Of a stretch of DNA of 64,000 nucleotides, positions 53,220 to 61,391 are shown piece after piece. Below the pieces are notes generated by a model, which searched no databases, had not been told where the DNA came from, and saw nothing but the letters and a program-made list of their open reading frames with translations. This DNA is from JBPESP01 sp051710585 (GTDB taxonomy: Bacteria > Pseudomonadota > Gammaproteobacteria > Enterobacterales > Enterobacteriaceae). Position numbers and translations under genes: made by a program. The DNA lies in the NCBI GenBank assembly GCA_051710585.1, contig JBPESP010000005.1:111775-175774 (forward strand), in the 5' to 3' direction. Position 1 is the stretch's first letter. Each line of letters begins with the position of its first letter.

Positions 53220-53630
53220 ATGTTGCAACCAAAGCGTACAAAATTCCGTAAGATTCATAAAGGCCGCAACCGTGGCCTGGCGGCGGGTAGAGATATTAGC
53301 TTCGGTACTTTCGGTCTAAAAGCTGTTGGCCGTGGTCGTTTAACCGCTCGTCAAATCGAAGCAGCACGTCGTGCCATGACACGTGCAATTAAGCGTCAAG
53401 GTAAGATCTGGATCCGAATTTTCCCAGACAAACCTATCACCAAAAAGCCACTTGAAGTACGTATGGGTAAAGGTAAGGGTAACGTAGAATACTGGGTCGC
53501 CTTAATTCAGCCGGGTAAAGTACTATACGAAATGGACGGTGTTCCTGAAGAACTCGCCCGTGAAGCCTTTAAGCTGGCAACGGCCAAGCTGCCAATTAAA
53601 ACTACCTTTGTAACTAAAGCGGTGATGTAA
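53220..53630 (+). CDS. rplP: 50S ribosomal protein L16
   Basis: L16 organises the A-site tRNA-binding architecture of the 50S. From 53220 it has 136 residues, as in E. coli, starting MLQPKRTKFRKIHKGRNRG. Arg81, hydroxylated by RoxA in E. coli, is conserved in LEVRMGKGKGN. An earlier start would add two residues before the true one. Its TAA shares its last A with the rpmC ATG. Confidence 0.97.
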   Translation: MLQPKRTKFRKIHKGRNRGLAAGRDISFGTFGLKAVGRGRLTARQIEAARRAMTRAIKRQGKIWIRIFPDKPITKKPLEVRMGKGKGNVEYWVALIQPGKVLYEMDGVPEELAREAFKLATAKLPIKTTFVTKAVM

Positions 53631-53821
53631 TGAAAAAAAATGAGCTGCATAAAAAAAACTCGGAAGAGCTGAATAGCGAACTTCTGAAGCTAACGCGCGA
53701 ACAATGCAACCTGCGTATTCAGGCTGCCAGCAGGCAGCTGGAGCAGACCAATCTATTAAAGCAAGTGCGCCGCAATATTGCGCGTGTGAAGACATTATTG
53801 ACTGAGAAGGCAGCCAGGTAA
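53630..53821 (+). CDS. rpmC: 50S ribosomal protein L29
   Basis: L29 lies near the tunnel exit beside L23. It has 63 residues, as in E. coli. The helical core LNSELLKLTREQCNLRIQAA and the ending ARVKTLLTEKA are typical. Both its start and its stop overlap the neighbouring genes by one base (TAATG), so rplP-rpmC-rpsQ appear translationally coupled. A run of eight A follows the start codon. Confidence 0.97.
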   Translation: MKKNELHKKNSEELNSELLKLTREQCNLRIQAASRQLEQTNLLKQVRRNIARVKTLLTEKAAR

Positions 53822-54075
53822 TGAATGACAAAATCCGTACCCTGCAAGGTCGTGTGGTCAGTGATAAAATGGAAAAATCCATTGTTGTGGCCATCGAACA
53901 TTTTGTAAAACACCCAATATATGGCAAGTTCATCAAACATACAAGCAAGCTCCACGTACATGATAAGAACAATGACAGCAACATTGGCGACATCGTTGAA
54001 ATAAGCGAATGTCGTCCAATTTCCAAAACTAAATCCTGGATGCTAATTCGCGTTATAAAGAAAGCAATTCTGTAA
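53821..54075 (+). CDS. rpsQ: 30S ribosomal protein S17
   Basis: S17 is a primary 16S-binding OB-fold protein. It has 84 residues, as in E. coli, with LQGRVVSDKMEKSIVVAIEH and the conserved VEISECRPISKTKSW. It closes the S10 operon. A 186-base gap follows before the spc operon. Confidence 0.98.
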   Translation: MNDKIRTLQGRVVSDKMEKSIVVAIEHFVKHPIYGKFIKHTSKLHVHDKNNDSNIGDIVEISECRPISKTKSWMLIRVIKKAIL

Positions 54076-54115
54076 AATAATACATGTGCGCTAAATAGAT
54101 AAATACCTCATCCTT

Positions 54116-54136
54116 AAATAAGGCGCTTATTTTTTC
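54116..54136 (+). terminator. weak terminator-like hairpin after rpsQ
   Basis: AAATAAG at 54116-54122 and CTTATTT at 54126-54132 form a short AT-rich stem, followed by T. It may be a partial terminator between the S10 and spc operons, whose promoter should lie in 54140-54240, where I cannot pick a clear -35/-10 pair. Confidence 0.35.
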
Positions 54137-54261
54137 TCTACCCATAGACTCGGAGCGATGTTAGAATTTTGCAGTTTGTATTATTTGTATTATGTTTTTC
54201 TTCTTATGACCGATTTAGTTCATTAAGTATAAGTAGTGGTTTACATTAGCGGAGCACTAAC

Positions 54262-54633
54262 ATGATCCAAGAACAGACTATGCTAACCGTAGCTGACAAC
54301 TCCGGTGCACGACGCGTAATGTGTATTAAGGTTCTAGGTGGCTCGCACCGTCGCTATGCAGGCGTCGGCGACATTATCAAAATTACCATCAAGGAAGCAA
54401 TTCCTCGTGGCAAAGTAAAAAAAGGTGATGTTCTAAAAGCAGTAGTAGTGCGTACCAAGAAGGGTATTCGTCGTCCTGACGGTTCTATTGTTCGCTTTGA
54501 TAGGAATGCTTGTGTTTTATTAAATAACAACAGTGAACAACCTATCGGTACGCGTATTTTTGGACCGGTGACTCGTGAACTACGTACCGAAAAGTTCATG
54601 AAAATTATCTCTCTAGCACCCGAAGTACTTTAA
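54262..54633 (+). CDS. rplN: 50S ribosomal protein L14
   Basis: L14 forms an intersubunit bridge and binds RsfS. It has 123 residues, as in E. coli, from MIQEQTMLTVADNSGARRVM through RGKVKKGDVLKAVVVRTKKG. It opens the spc operon. GCGGAGCA upstream supplies the ribosome-binding site. Confidence 0.98.
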   Translation: MIQEQTMLTVADNSGARRVMCIKVLGGSHRRYAGVGDIIKITIKEAIPRGKVKKGDVLKAVVVRTKKGIRRPDGSIVRFDRNACVLLNNNSEQPIGTRIFGPVTRELRTEKFMKIISLAPEVL

Positions 54634-54643
54634 GGAAGGAATC

Positions 54644-54958
54644 ATGGCAGCGAAAATCCGTCGTAATGACGAAGTCGTCGTGCTAACCGGCAAAGATAAA
54701 GGTAAGCGTGGTAAAGTAAAAAATGTCCTGTCTTCCGGCAGGGCCATTGTTGAGGGTGTCAATCTGGTCAAGAAACATCAAAAACCAGTGGCGGCTATGA
54801 ACAAGCCGGGTGGTATCATTGAGAAAGAAGTAGCAATTGATCTTTCTAACCTTGCAATATTCAATGCGGCAATCAGTAAAGCGGATCGTGTAGGCTTTAA
54901 GATTGAAAATGCCAAAAAAGTCCGTGTTTTTAAATCTAACGGAAAAAATATTAAGTAA
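54644..54958 (+). CDS. rplX: 50S ribosomal protein L24
   Basis: L24 is an assembly initiator of the 50S with a KOW motif, here VVVLTGKDKGKRGKV (about 11-25). It has 104 residues, as in E. coli. AAGGAAGGAA is a strong ribosome-binding site just ten bases past rplN. Confidence 0.98.
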   Translation: MAAKIRRNDEVVVLTGKDKGKRGKVKNVLSSGRAIVEGVNLVKKHQKPVAAMNKPGGIIEKEVAIDLSNLAIFNAAISKADRVGFKIENAKKVRVFKSNGKNIK

Positions 54959-54974
54959 TTTGGAGTTGGGTACG

Positions 54975-55514
54975 ATGGCGAAATTACATGATTACTACAA
55001 AAACAAAGTAATCTCTCAACTAATGAAACAATTCGGTTACCATTCCCTCATGCAAGTCCCTCGGGTCAAGAAAATCACGCTGAATATGGGTGTAGGTGAA
55101 GCAATTACCGATAAAAAGTTGCTAGATAACGCCGCAGATTATTTGAGCGCAATTTCAGGCCAAAAACCGCTTATCACTAAAGCACGCAAATCTGTTGCGG
55201 GCTTCAAAATTCGTCAGGGCTATCCGATCGGTTGTAAAGTAACCCTACGGGGCAAACGTATGTGGGAGTTCTTTGAACGACTAATTTTCATTGCTGTACC
55301 GCGTATTCGTGACTTCCGCGGCCTTTCCACTAAGTCATTTGATGGCCGTGGAAACTATAGCATGGGCGTGCATGAACAGATCATCTTTCCAGAAATAAAC
55401 TATGACAAAGTCGATCGCATTTATGGGATGGATATTACAATCACTACCACTGCATCATCTGATGATGAAGGCCGTGCGCTATTGACCTCCTTTAACTTCC
55501 CATTCCGCAAGTAA
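54975..55514 (+). CDS. rplE: 50S ribosomal protein L5
   Basis: L5 is part of the central protuberance and binds 5S rRNA. From the ATG at 54975 it has 179 residues, as in E. coli, starting MAKLHDYYKNKVI. The longer in-frame upstream start at 54903 lies inside rplX and is rejected. The ending GRALLTSFNFPFRK is canonical. Confidence 0.98.
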   Translation: MAKLHDYYKNKVISQLMKQFGYHSLMQVPRVKKITLNMGVGEAITDKKLLDNAADYLSAISGQKPLITKARKSVAGFKIRQGYPIGCKVTLRGKRMWEFFERLIFIAVPRIRDFRGLSTKSFDGRGNYSMGVHEQIIFPEINYDKVDRIYGMDITITTTASSDDEGRALLTSFNFPFRK

Positions 55515-55527
55515 GGTATAGTTACTA

Positions 55528-55833
55528 ATGGCTAAAGAATCCATGAAAGCACGCGAAGTAAAACGCGTGAAATTGGCTGATAAATTTTTCGCTAAACGCA
55601 TTGAACTTAAAAGCATCATCTCCAGCGTGAATGCTTCCGATAAAGAACGTTGGGATGCGGTTCTTAAGCTGCAGACCCTACCGCGTGATTCCAGCCCGTC
55701 TCGTCAGCGTAATCGCTGCCGTCAAACAGGTCGTCCACACGCTTTTCTACGGAAATTCGGATTGAGCCGTATCAAGATCCGTGAAGCTGCTATGCGTGGT
55801 GAAATACCGGGTCTAAGAAAGGCTAGCTGGTAA
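55528..55833 (+). CDS. rpsN: 30S ribosomal protein S14
   Basis: S14 binds late in 30S head assembly. It is the 101-residue zinc-independent form found in E. coli: the CxxC pairs of the zinc type are absent. The RNRCRQTGRPHAFLRKFGLS segment (about 70-89) and the LRKASW end are typical. Confidence 0.98.
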   Translation: MAKESMKAREVKRVKLADKFFAKRIELKSIISSVNASDKERWDAVLKLQTLPRDSSPSRQRNRCRQTGRPHAFLRKFGLSRIKIREAAMRGEIPGLRKASW

Positions 55834-55868
55834 ATTGTCGCCAATTTAAATCAGGGGAGATAACATAA

Positions 55869-56261
55869 ATGAGCATGCAAGATCCGATTGCGGATATGCT
55901 AACCCGTATCCGTAACGGTCAAAGCGCAAATAAAACTAGAGTCTCCATGCCTTCTTCCAAGCTTAAAGTAGCAATTGCCAACTTGCTAAAAGAAGAAGGG
56001 TTTATTAATACTTTTAAAGTTGAAGGCGACACAAAGCCAACGCTAGCACTAGTACTCAAGTACTTCAAGGGTAAGCCAGTGGTAGAGACCATTCAGCGTA
56101 TTAGCCGCCCCGGCCTGCGTGTCTATAAGAAAAAAGATGCGTTACCAAAAGTTATGGCAGGCATGGGTATCGCGGTTATTTCAACCTCTAAAGGTGTCAT
56201 GACTGATCGTGCAGCTTGCCAGGCTGGTCTTGGTGGCGAAATTATCTGCTACGTAGCGTAA
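55869..56261 (+). CDS. rpsH: 30S ribosomal protein S8
   Basis: S8 organises the 16S central domain and in E. coli represses the spc operon by binding near the rplE start. It has 130 residues, as in E. coli, starting MSMQDPIADMLTRIRNGQ and ending GGEIICYVA. GGGGAGATAACATAA precedes the start. Confidence 0.98.
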   Translation: MSMQDPIADMLTRIRNGQSANKTRVSMPSSKLKVAIANLLKEEGFINTFKVEGDTKPTLALVLKYFKGKPVVETIQRISRPGLRVYKKKDALPKVMAGMGIAVISTSKGVMTDRAACQAGLGGEIICYVA

Positions 56262-56274
56262 TTTGGAGGAAAGG

Positions 56275-56808
56275 ATGTCTCGTATTGCTAAAACACCCAT
56301 CGTCATTCCTAATAACGTAGAGGTAAAACTTAATGGTCAAGTTATTTCGATTAAGGGTAAAAACGGTGAACTGACTCGTATTATCCATAAATCTGTTAAT
56401 GTTCACCATGATGAAAACCAGCTATCCTTTACTCCACGCAAAAAACATAGCAACGATTGGGCACTCGCAGGTACCACACGCGCGTTGTTGAACAACATGG
56501 TGATTGGTGTGACTGACGGGTTTAGTAAAAAACTAGAACTGGTAGGTGTAGGTTATCGTGTTATGGTGAAAGGTGATGTGATAAATTTATCTCTGGGATT
56601 TTCTCACCCTATCAACCATCAACTACCGGCAGGTGTCACTGCAGAATGTCCGAGCCAAACTGAAATAATACTGAAAGGCGCTGATAAACAGATTATTGGG
56701 CAGGTTGCTGCAGATCTGCGTGCCTATCGTCGTCCTGAGCCTTATAAAGGCAAAGGTATTCGTTACGCTAACGAAATCGTGCGTACCAAAGAGGCCAAGA
56801 AGAAGTAA
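56275..56808 (+). CDS. rplF: 50S ribosomal protein L6
   Basis: L6 stands at the base of the stalk near the factor-binding site. From the ATG at 56275 it has 177 residues, as in E. coli, with MSRIAKTPIVIPNNVEV and the C-terminal RRPEPYKGKGIRYANE. A TTG at 56263 is in frame but lies in the Shine-Dalgarno region (GGAGGA) and is rejected. Confidence 0.98.
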   Translation: MSRIAKTPIVIPNNVEVKLNGQVISIKGKNGELTRIIHKSVNVHHDENQLSFTPRKKHSNDWALAGTTRALLNNMVIGVTDGFSKKLELVGVGYRVMVKGDVINLSLGFSHPINHQLPAGVTAECPSQTEIILKGADKQIIGQVAADLRAYRRPEPYKGKGIRYANEIVRTKEAKKK

Positions 56809-56817
56809 GATAATACT

Positions 56818-57171
56818 ATGGATAAAAAAGCAGCTCGTATCCGTCGTGCGGGCCGTGCACGACGCAAGCTACAGGAATTAGGTGCTACTCGCCTGGTAAT
56901 ACATCGTACCCCACGTCATATTTACGCACAGATTATTGCGCCAAATGGTTCTAAAGTCCTGCTAGCAGCTTCTACAGTAGAAAAAGCTATCGCGACACAA
57001 TTAAATGGTACCGGTAATAAAAATGCCGCAGCAGTAGTAGGTAAAACTATTGCCGAACGGGCGCTGAAAAAAAACATTAAATATGTGTCCTTTGACCGTT
57101 CCGGGTTTCAATATCATGGTCGAGTCCAGGCACTGGCAGATGCTGCCCGTGAAGCTGGCCTTCAGTTCTAA
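56818..57171 (+). CDS. rplR: 50S ribosomal protein L18
   Basis: L18 binds 5S rRNA with L5 and L25. It has 117 residues, as in E. coli, beginning MDKKAARIRRAGRARRKLQE and ending with GRVQALADAAREAGLQF. It follows rplF by nine bases. Confidence 0.98.
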   Translation: MDKKAARIRRAGRARRKLQELGATRLVIHRTPRHIYAQIIAPNGSKVLLAASTVEKAIATQLNGTGNKNAAAVVGKTIAERALKKNIKYVSFDRSGFQYHGRVQALADAAREAGLQF

Positions 57172-57186
57172 ATATAGAGGGCTAAG

Positions 57187-57687
57187 ATGACGCACACAGA
57201 AAAACAAACTAGCGAACTGCAGGAAAAGCTAATCTCAGTAAATCGCGTATCTAAAACCGTAAAAGGTGGCCGTATTTTCAGTTTTACCGCACTAACGGTT
57301 GTCGGTGATGGTAACGGGCGTATTGGTTTTGGGTACGGCAAAGCACGCGAAGTTCCAGCAGCAATTCAAAAAGCGATGGAAAAAGCTCGTCGCAACATGA
57401 TGAATATCGCGCTAAACAGTGGCACCCTGCAGCACTCAATTAAAGCTACGCATACGGGTTCCCGCGTGTTTATGCAGCCAGCTTCCGAAGGCACCGGCAT
57501 TATCGCTGGCGGCGCAATGCGCGCTGTCCTAGAAGTCGCAGGAGTTCATAACGTACTAGCAAAAGCCTATGGTTCTACCAACCCAATCAATGTGGTTCGT
57601 GCAACTATCGAGGCTCTTGGAAATATGAAGTCTCCTGAAATGATCGCTGCTAAGCGTGGTAAATCCGTTAAAGAAATTCTGGGGTAA
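57187..57687 (+). CDS. rpsE: 30S ribosomal protein S5
   Basis: S5 affects accuracy and mRNA entry. It has 166 residues, one fewer than E. coli (final Lys lost). The spectinomycin loop VNRVSKTVKGGRIFSF (about 19-34) is wild type, and the GYGKAREVP and GSTNPINVVRA blocks are intact. rpmD follows after six bases. Confidence 0.98.
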   Translation: MTHTEKQTSELQEKLISVNRVSKTVKGGRIFSFTALTVVGDGNGRIGFGYGKAREVPAAIQKAMEKARRNMMNIALNSGTLQHSIKATHTGSRVFMQPASEGTGIIAGGAMRAVLEVAGVHNVLAKAYGSTNPINVVRATIEALGNMKSPEMIAAKRGKSVKEILG

Positions 57688-57693
57688 TTGGCC

Positions 57694-57873
57694 ATGACAC
57701 AGACCATTAAAATCACTCTGATTCGCAGTTCCATCGGTCGTCTACCGAAACACAAAGCTACTCTAGTTGGCTTGGGGCTACGTCATATTGGACATACTGT
57801 AGAGCGTGAAGATACACCTGCTGTACGCGGTATGGTAAATTTAGTTTCCTATATGGTTAAAATTGAGGAGTAA
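57694..57873 (+). CDS. rpmD: 50S ribosomal protein L30
   Basis: L30 is a small 50S protein. From the ATG at 57694 it has 59 residues, as in E. coli: MTQTIKITLIRSSIGRLPKH and a HTVEREDTPAVRGMV core. A TTG at 57688, directly after the rpsE stop, could add two residues but is less likely. It stops four bases before the rplO start. Confidence 0.96.
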   Translation: MTQTIKITLIRSSIGRLPKHKATLVGLGLRHIGHTVEREDTPAVRGMVNLVSYMVKIEE

Positions 57874-57877
57874 AGAG

Positions 57878-58312
57878 ATGCGTTTAAATACTCTATCTCC
57901 AGCGAATGGTTCCAAACACGCCTCTAAACGTTCAGGCCGCGGTATTGGTTCTGGTTTAGGCAAAACCGGTGGACGCGGTCACAAGGGTCAAAAGTCTCGT
58001 TCTGGCGGTGGCGTACGGCGCGGGTTTGAGGGTGGGCAGATGCCTTTATACCGTCGTCTACCAAAATTTGGCTTTACATCACGTAAATCCATAGCTTCTG
58101 CGGAAATCCGCCTATCTGATTTAGCGCACATAGAAGGCAATGTGGTAGATATTAACACGTTGAAAGCCGCTAATATCGTTCGCATACAGACTAAATTCGC
58201 CAAAATCATGCTATCTGGCAAAATCAAACGTGCAATAACCGTACGTGGCCTACGTGTTAGCAAAGGCGCGAGTGCCGCGATTAAAGCTGCGGGCGGTAAA
58301 ATTGAGGAATAA
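57878..58312 (+). CDS. rplO: 50S ribosomal protein L15
   Basis: L15 is a late 50S assembly protein. From the ATG at 57878 it has 144 residues, as in E. coli, with MRLNTLSPANGSKHASKRSG and the glycine-rich tail GLGKTGGRGHKGQKSRSGGG (about 27-46). An upstream start at 57863 overlaps rpmD and is rejected. Confidence 0.98.
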   Translation: MRLNTLSPANGSKHASKRSGRGIGSGLGKTGGRGHKGQKSRSGGGVRRGFEGGQMPLYRRLPKFGFTSRKSIASAEIRLSDLAHIEGNVVDINTLKAANIVRIQTKFAKIMLSGKIKRAITVRGLRVSKGASAAIKAAGGKIEE

Positions 58313-58319
58313 GTAGCAG

Positions 58320-59651
58320 ATGGCTAAACAACCGGAATTAGATTCTCAAAACGCCAAAGGCGGACTCACTGAACTGAAACGCAGACTTTTATTTGTTATC
58401 GGTGCACTTATTGTCTTCCGAATCGGGTCTTTTATTCCAATCCCTGGTATTGATGCCACCGTGCTTGCGAAATTGCTCGAACAGCAGCGTGGCACTATCA
58501 TTGAAATGTTTAATATGTTCTCTGGTGGTGCATTCAGCCGTGCTTCTATCTTTGCGTTGGGGATTATGCCATATATTTCAGCATCGATCATCATGCAGCT
58601 GCTGACGCTAGTTCACCCGGCGCTAGTAGAGATAAGAAAAGAGGGTGAGTCTGGCAGACGTAAAATCAGCCAATACACTCGCTATGGTACGTTAGTTTTA
58701 GGGATATTTCAATCAATAGGTATTGCTACCGGATTACCTAATATGCCTGGAATGCAAGGTCTGGTGATTAATCCGGGGTTTACATTTTACTTTACTGCAG
58801 TAGTGAGCCTTGTCTGTGGGACGATATTCCTGATGTGGTTAGGTGAACAGATTACTGAAAGAGGTATTGGTAATGGTATCTCTATCATTATCTTCGCTGG
58901 TATCGTGGCAGGCTTGCCACCTGCGATCGGTCACACTATTGAGCAAATTCAACAAGGTGACATGCACCTCCTCGTGTTGCTATTGGTTACGGTTATGGTA
59001 TTTGCAGTAACGTTTTTTGTGGTGTTCGTTGAACGTGGTCAGCGTCGAATCGTCGTTAACTATGCAAAACGTCAGCAAGGACGTCGCGTTTATGCAGCTC
59101 AGAGCATACATTTACCGCTAAAAGTAAACATGGCCGGGGTCATCCCAGCAATTTTCGCATCCAGTATCATTCTGTTTCCAGCTACGATCGCATCCTGGTT
59201 TGGAGGTGGTACAGGATGGGGCTGGCTGGCTGTAATTTTGCTCTATTTACAGCCAGCTCAACCACTCTACGTGTTATTATATGCAGCTGCAATCATGTTC
59301 TTCTGTTTCTTCTATACTACGTTGTTATTTAATCCACGTGAGACAGCAGATAACCTGAAGAAATCCGGTGCATTTATACCAGGCATTCGTCCTGGAGAGC
59401 AAACAGCAAAATATATTGATAAAATACTAACCCGCCTGACGCTAGTCGGTGCCATGTATATTACTTTCATCTGCCTGATCCCAGAGTTTATGCGTGATGC
59501 AATGAAAGTCCCTTTCTATTTTGGGGGCACGTCTTTATTGATCGTCATTGTAGTTATCATGGACTTTATAGCTCAAGTACAGACTCTGATGATGTCGAGT
59601 CAATACGATTCTGCATTAAAGAAAGCAAACCTGAAAGGTTATAACCGCTAA
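58320..59651 (+). CDS. secY: Sec translocon channel SecY
   Basis: SecY is the central pore of the SecYEG translocase in the inner membrane. It has 443 residues, as in E. coli, with ten hydrophobic segments expected and clearly seen, from LLFVIGALIVFRIGSFIPIP (about 24-43) on. The plug region GGAFSRASIFALGIMPYISA (69-88) and the SecA-binding cytoplasmic loop around RQQGRRVYAAQ are conserved. It follows rplO by seven bases in the spc operon, its normal place. Export therefore continues even though several secreted proteins (FtsP, FkpA) are lost. Confidence 0.98.
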   Translation: MAKQPELDSQNAKGGLTELKRRLLFVIGALIVFRIGSFIPIPGIDATVLAKLLEQQRGTIIEMFNMFSGGAFSRASIFALGIMPYISASIIMQLLTLVHPALVEIRKEGESGRRKISQYTRYGTLVLGIFQSIGIATGLPNMPGMQGLVINPGFTFYFTAVVSLVCGTIFLMWLGEQITERGIGNGISIIIFAGIVAGLPPAIGHTIEQIQQGDMHLLVLLLVTVMVFAVTFFVVFVERGQRRIVVNYAKRQQGRRVYAAQSIHLPLKVNMAGVIPAIFASSIILFPATIASWFGGGTGWGWLAVILLYLQPAQPLYVLLYAAAIMFFCFFYTTLLFNPRETADNLKKSGAFIPGIRPGEQTAKYIDKILTRLTLVGAMYITFICLIPEFMRDAMKVPFYFGGTSLLIVIVVIMDFIAQVQTLMMSSQYDSALKKANLKGYNR

Positions 59652-59690
59652 TTCAGGCCGATTAAAAGTTACGGAGAGTGGAGAGTAGCC

Positions 59691-59807
59691 ATGAAAGTTC
59701 GTGCTTCCGTAAAAAAATTATGTCCTAATTGTAAAATTGTTAAGCGTAATGGTGTCATTCGTGTGATTTGTAGCGTTGAGCCTAACCATAAGCAACGCCA
59801 AGGCTAA
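59691..59807 (+). CDS. rpmJ: 50S ribosomal protein L36
   Basis: L36 has 38 residues, starting MKVRASVKKL and ending KQRQG. The zinc ligands Cys11, Cys14, Cys27 and His33 are all present, so it is the zinc-binding paralogue. GGAGAGTGGAGAG precedes the start. It ends the spc operon, as in E. coli; 146 bases without a gene follow before rpsM. Confidence 0.97.
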   Translation: MKVRASVKKLCPNCKIVKRNGVIRVICSVEPNHKQRQG

Positions 59808-59953
59808 TTTTACGGCATTCTTTTCTTGCAAATAAAAGTTAAGCTAGCTAGATTAGCCAGCAAATATTTTGTGTATCACTGCAACATTACCTAAATATTT
59901 TAAAATAGAGTTTTAGGATATATTGTTGCCGTTAAAAAATTTAGGAGTGCATA
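59808..59953 (+). promoter_or_regulatory. alpha operon leader region
   Basis: This 146-base AT-rich gap corresponds to the E. coli alpha operon leader, where S4 represses translation by binding a pseudoknot over the rpsM start. I see no obvious strong promoter and did not fold the RNA. TTAGGAG precedes rpsM. Confidence 0.35.
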
Positions 59954-60310
59954 GTGGCCCGTATAGCAGGCATTAACATTCCTGATCATAAACATACCGT
60001 TATTGCCCTAATGTCAATTTACGGTATAGGCAAAACCCGCTCGCAGCAGATCTGCGCGGCTACGGGTATTGTTGAACATGTTAAGATCAGTAAGCTGTCT
60101 GAAGAACAGCTTGACACGCTGCGTGAAGCAGTTACTAAGTTTGTTGTCGAAGGCGATCTTCGCCGTGAAATTACCATGAGTATAAAGCGCTTAATGGACC
60201 TTGGTACCTATCGTGGTTTTCGTCATCGTCATGGTCTTCCAGTTCGCGGTCAGCGAACTAAAACTAATGCCCGTACCTGCAAGGGTCCGCGCAAACCAAT
60301 CAAAAAATAA
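59954..60310 (+). CDS. rpsM: 30S ribosomal protein S13
   Basis: S13 forms intersubunit bridges in the 30S head. It has 118 residues, as in E. coli, and like E. coli starts with GTG (ARIAGINIPDHKH). The C-terminal RHRHGLPVRGQRTKTNARTC is intact. The GTG start is supported by TTAGGAG ten bases before. It opens the alpha operon. Confidence 0.97.
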   Translation: MARIAGINIPDHKHTVIALMSIYGIGKTRSQQICAATGIVEHVKISKLSEEQLDTLREAVTKFVVEGDLRREITMSIKRLMDLGTYRGFRHRHGLPVRGQRTKTNARTCKGPRKPIKK

Positions 60311-60327
60311 TAAGAGGTGATTAAATA

Positions 60328-60717
60328 ATGGCGCAAGCACCTATTCGTATACGTAAGCGTATTAAAAAACAAGTTTTAGATGGTGTAGCTCATATCCATG
60401 CATCTTTCAATAATACCATTGTAACTATTACCGATCGTCAAGGTAATGCATTAGGTTGGGCAACCGCTGGTGGTTCCGGTTTTCGCGGTTCTCGTAAGTC
60501 TACTCCTTTTGCCGCACAGGTCGCAGCAGAACGTTGCGCTGAAGTCGTGAAAGAATATGGCATCAAGAATCTGGAAGTTATGGTTAAAGGACCAGGTCCA
60601 GGTCGCGAGTCTACCGTCCGTGCATTAAACGCGGCTGGTTTTCGTATCACGAATATCACTGATGTAACTCCGATCCCCCATAACGGTTGTCGTCCGCCTA
60701 AAAAGCGACGCGTATAA
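60328..60717 (+). CDS. rpsK: 30S ribosomal protein S11
   Basis: S11 lies on the 30S platform near the mRNA exit. It has 129 residues, as in E. coli, with VAHIHASFNNTIVTITDRQG (about 20-39) and VTPIPHNGCRPPKKRRV at the end. AAGAGGTG precedes the ATG. Confidence 0.98.
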   Translation: MAQAPIRIRKRIKKQVLDGVAHIHASFNNTIVTITDRQGNALGWATAGGSGFRGSRKSTPFAAQVAAERCAEVVKEYGIKNLEVMVKGPGPGRESTVRALNAAGFRITNITDVTPIPHNGCRPPKKRRV

Positions 60718-60745
60718 CGCTGCTTATAGTTAGTTGGAGAAAAAA

Positions 60746-61366
60746 ATGGCAAGATATTTAGGTCCTAAGCTTAAACTGAGCCGTCGTGAGGGGACAGACC
60801 TTTTCCTTAAGTCTGGCGTTCGCGCGATAGATTCCAAGTGTAAAATTGAGCAACCACCAGGTCAGCATGGTGCGCGTAAACCACGTCTTTCTGATTACGG
60901 GGTACAGTTACGCGAAAAACAAAAAGTTCGTCGTATTTATGGCGTGTTGGAACGTCAATTCCGCAACTACTATAAAGAAGCAGCTCGCCTAAAAGGCAAT
61001 ACTGGTGAAAAGCTGTTACAGTTACTAGAAGGTCGTCTTGACAACGTTGTTTACCGCATGGGCTTTGGTGCCACCCGCTCTGAATCGCATCAGTTGGTTA
61101 GCCACAAGGCAATCATGGTAAACGGCCGTGTTATTAACATCCCTTCTTATCAGGTAACTCCGAATGACGTTGTCGGCATTCGTAAAAAATCAAAAAAACA
61201 ACTCCGTATTCGTGCCTCATTAGACCTAGCTGAACAGCGTGAAAAGCCAAGCTGGGTTGAGGTCGATACTGTTAAAATAGAAGGGGTGTTCAAACGCGTT
61301 CCAGAACGCACCGATCTGTCTGCGGACATTAATGAACACCTGATCGTTGAACTTTACTCCAAATAA
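60746..61366 (+). CDS. rpsD: 30S ribosomal protein S4
   Basis: S4 is a primary 16S-binding protein, accuracy factor and repressor of the alpha operon in E. coli. From the ATG at 60746 it has 206 residues, as in E. coli, MARYLGPKLKLSRREGTDLF. Its S4 RNA-binding domain (GRLDNVVYRMGFG, about 94-106) is intact. A start four codons earlier (60734, TTG) lies within the ribosome-binding site and is rejected. Confidence 0.98.
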   Translation: MARYLGPKLKLSRREGTDLFLKSGVRAIDSKCKIEQPPGQHGARKPRLSDYGVQLREKQKVRRIYGVLERQFRNYYKEAARLKGNTGEKLLQLLEGRLDNVVYRMGFGATRSESHQLVSHKAIMVNGRVINIPSYQVTPNDVVGIRKKSKKQLRIRASLDLAEQREKPSWVEVDTVKIEGVFKRVPERTDLSADINEHLIVELYSK

Positions 61367-61391
61367 AGCTGAATAGCAAAGAGAGGACACA

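Noticed and set aside
53523..54026. Minus-strand 167-codon frame across rplP-rpmC-rpsQ
   Set aside because: It is antisense to three certain ribosomal-protein genes and reflects their codon bias.
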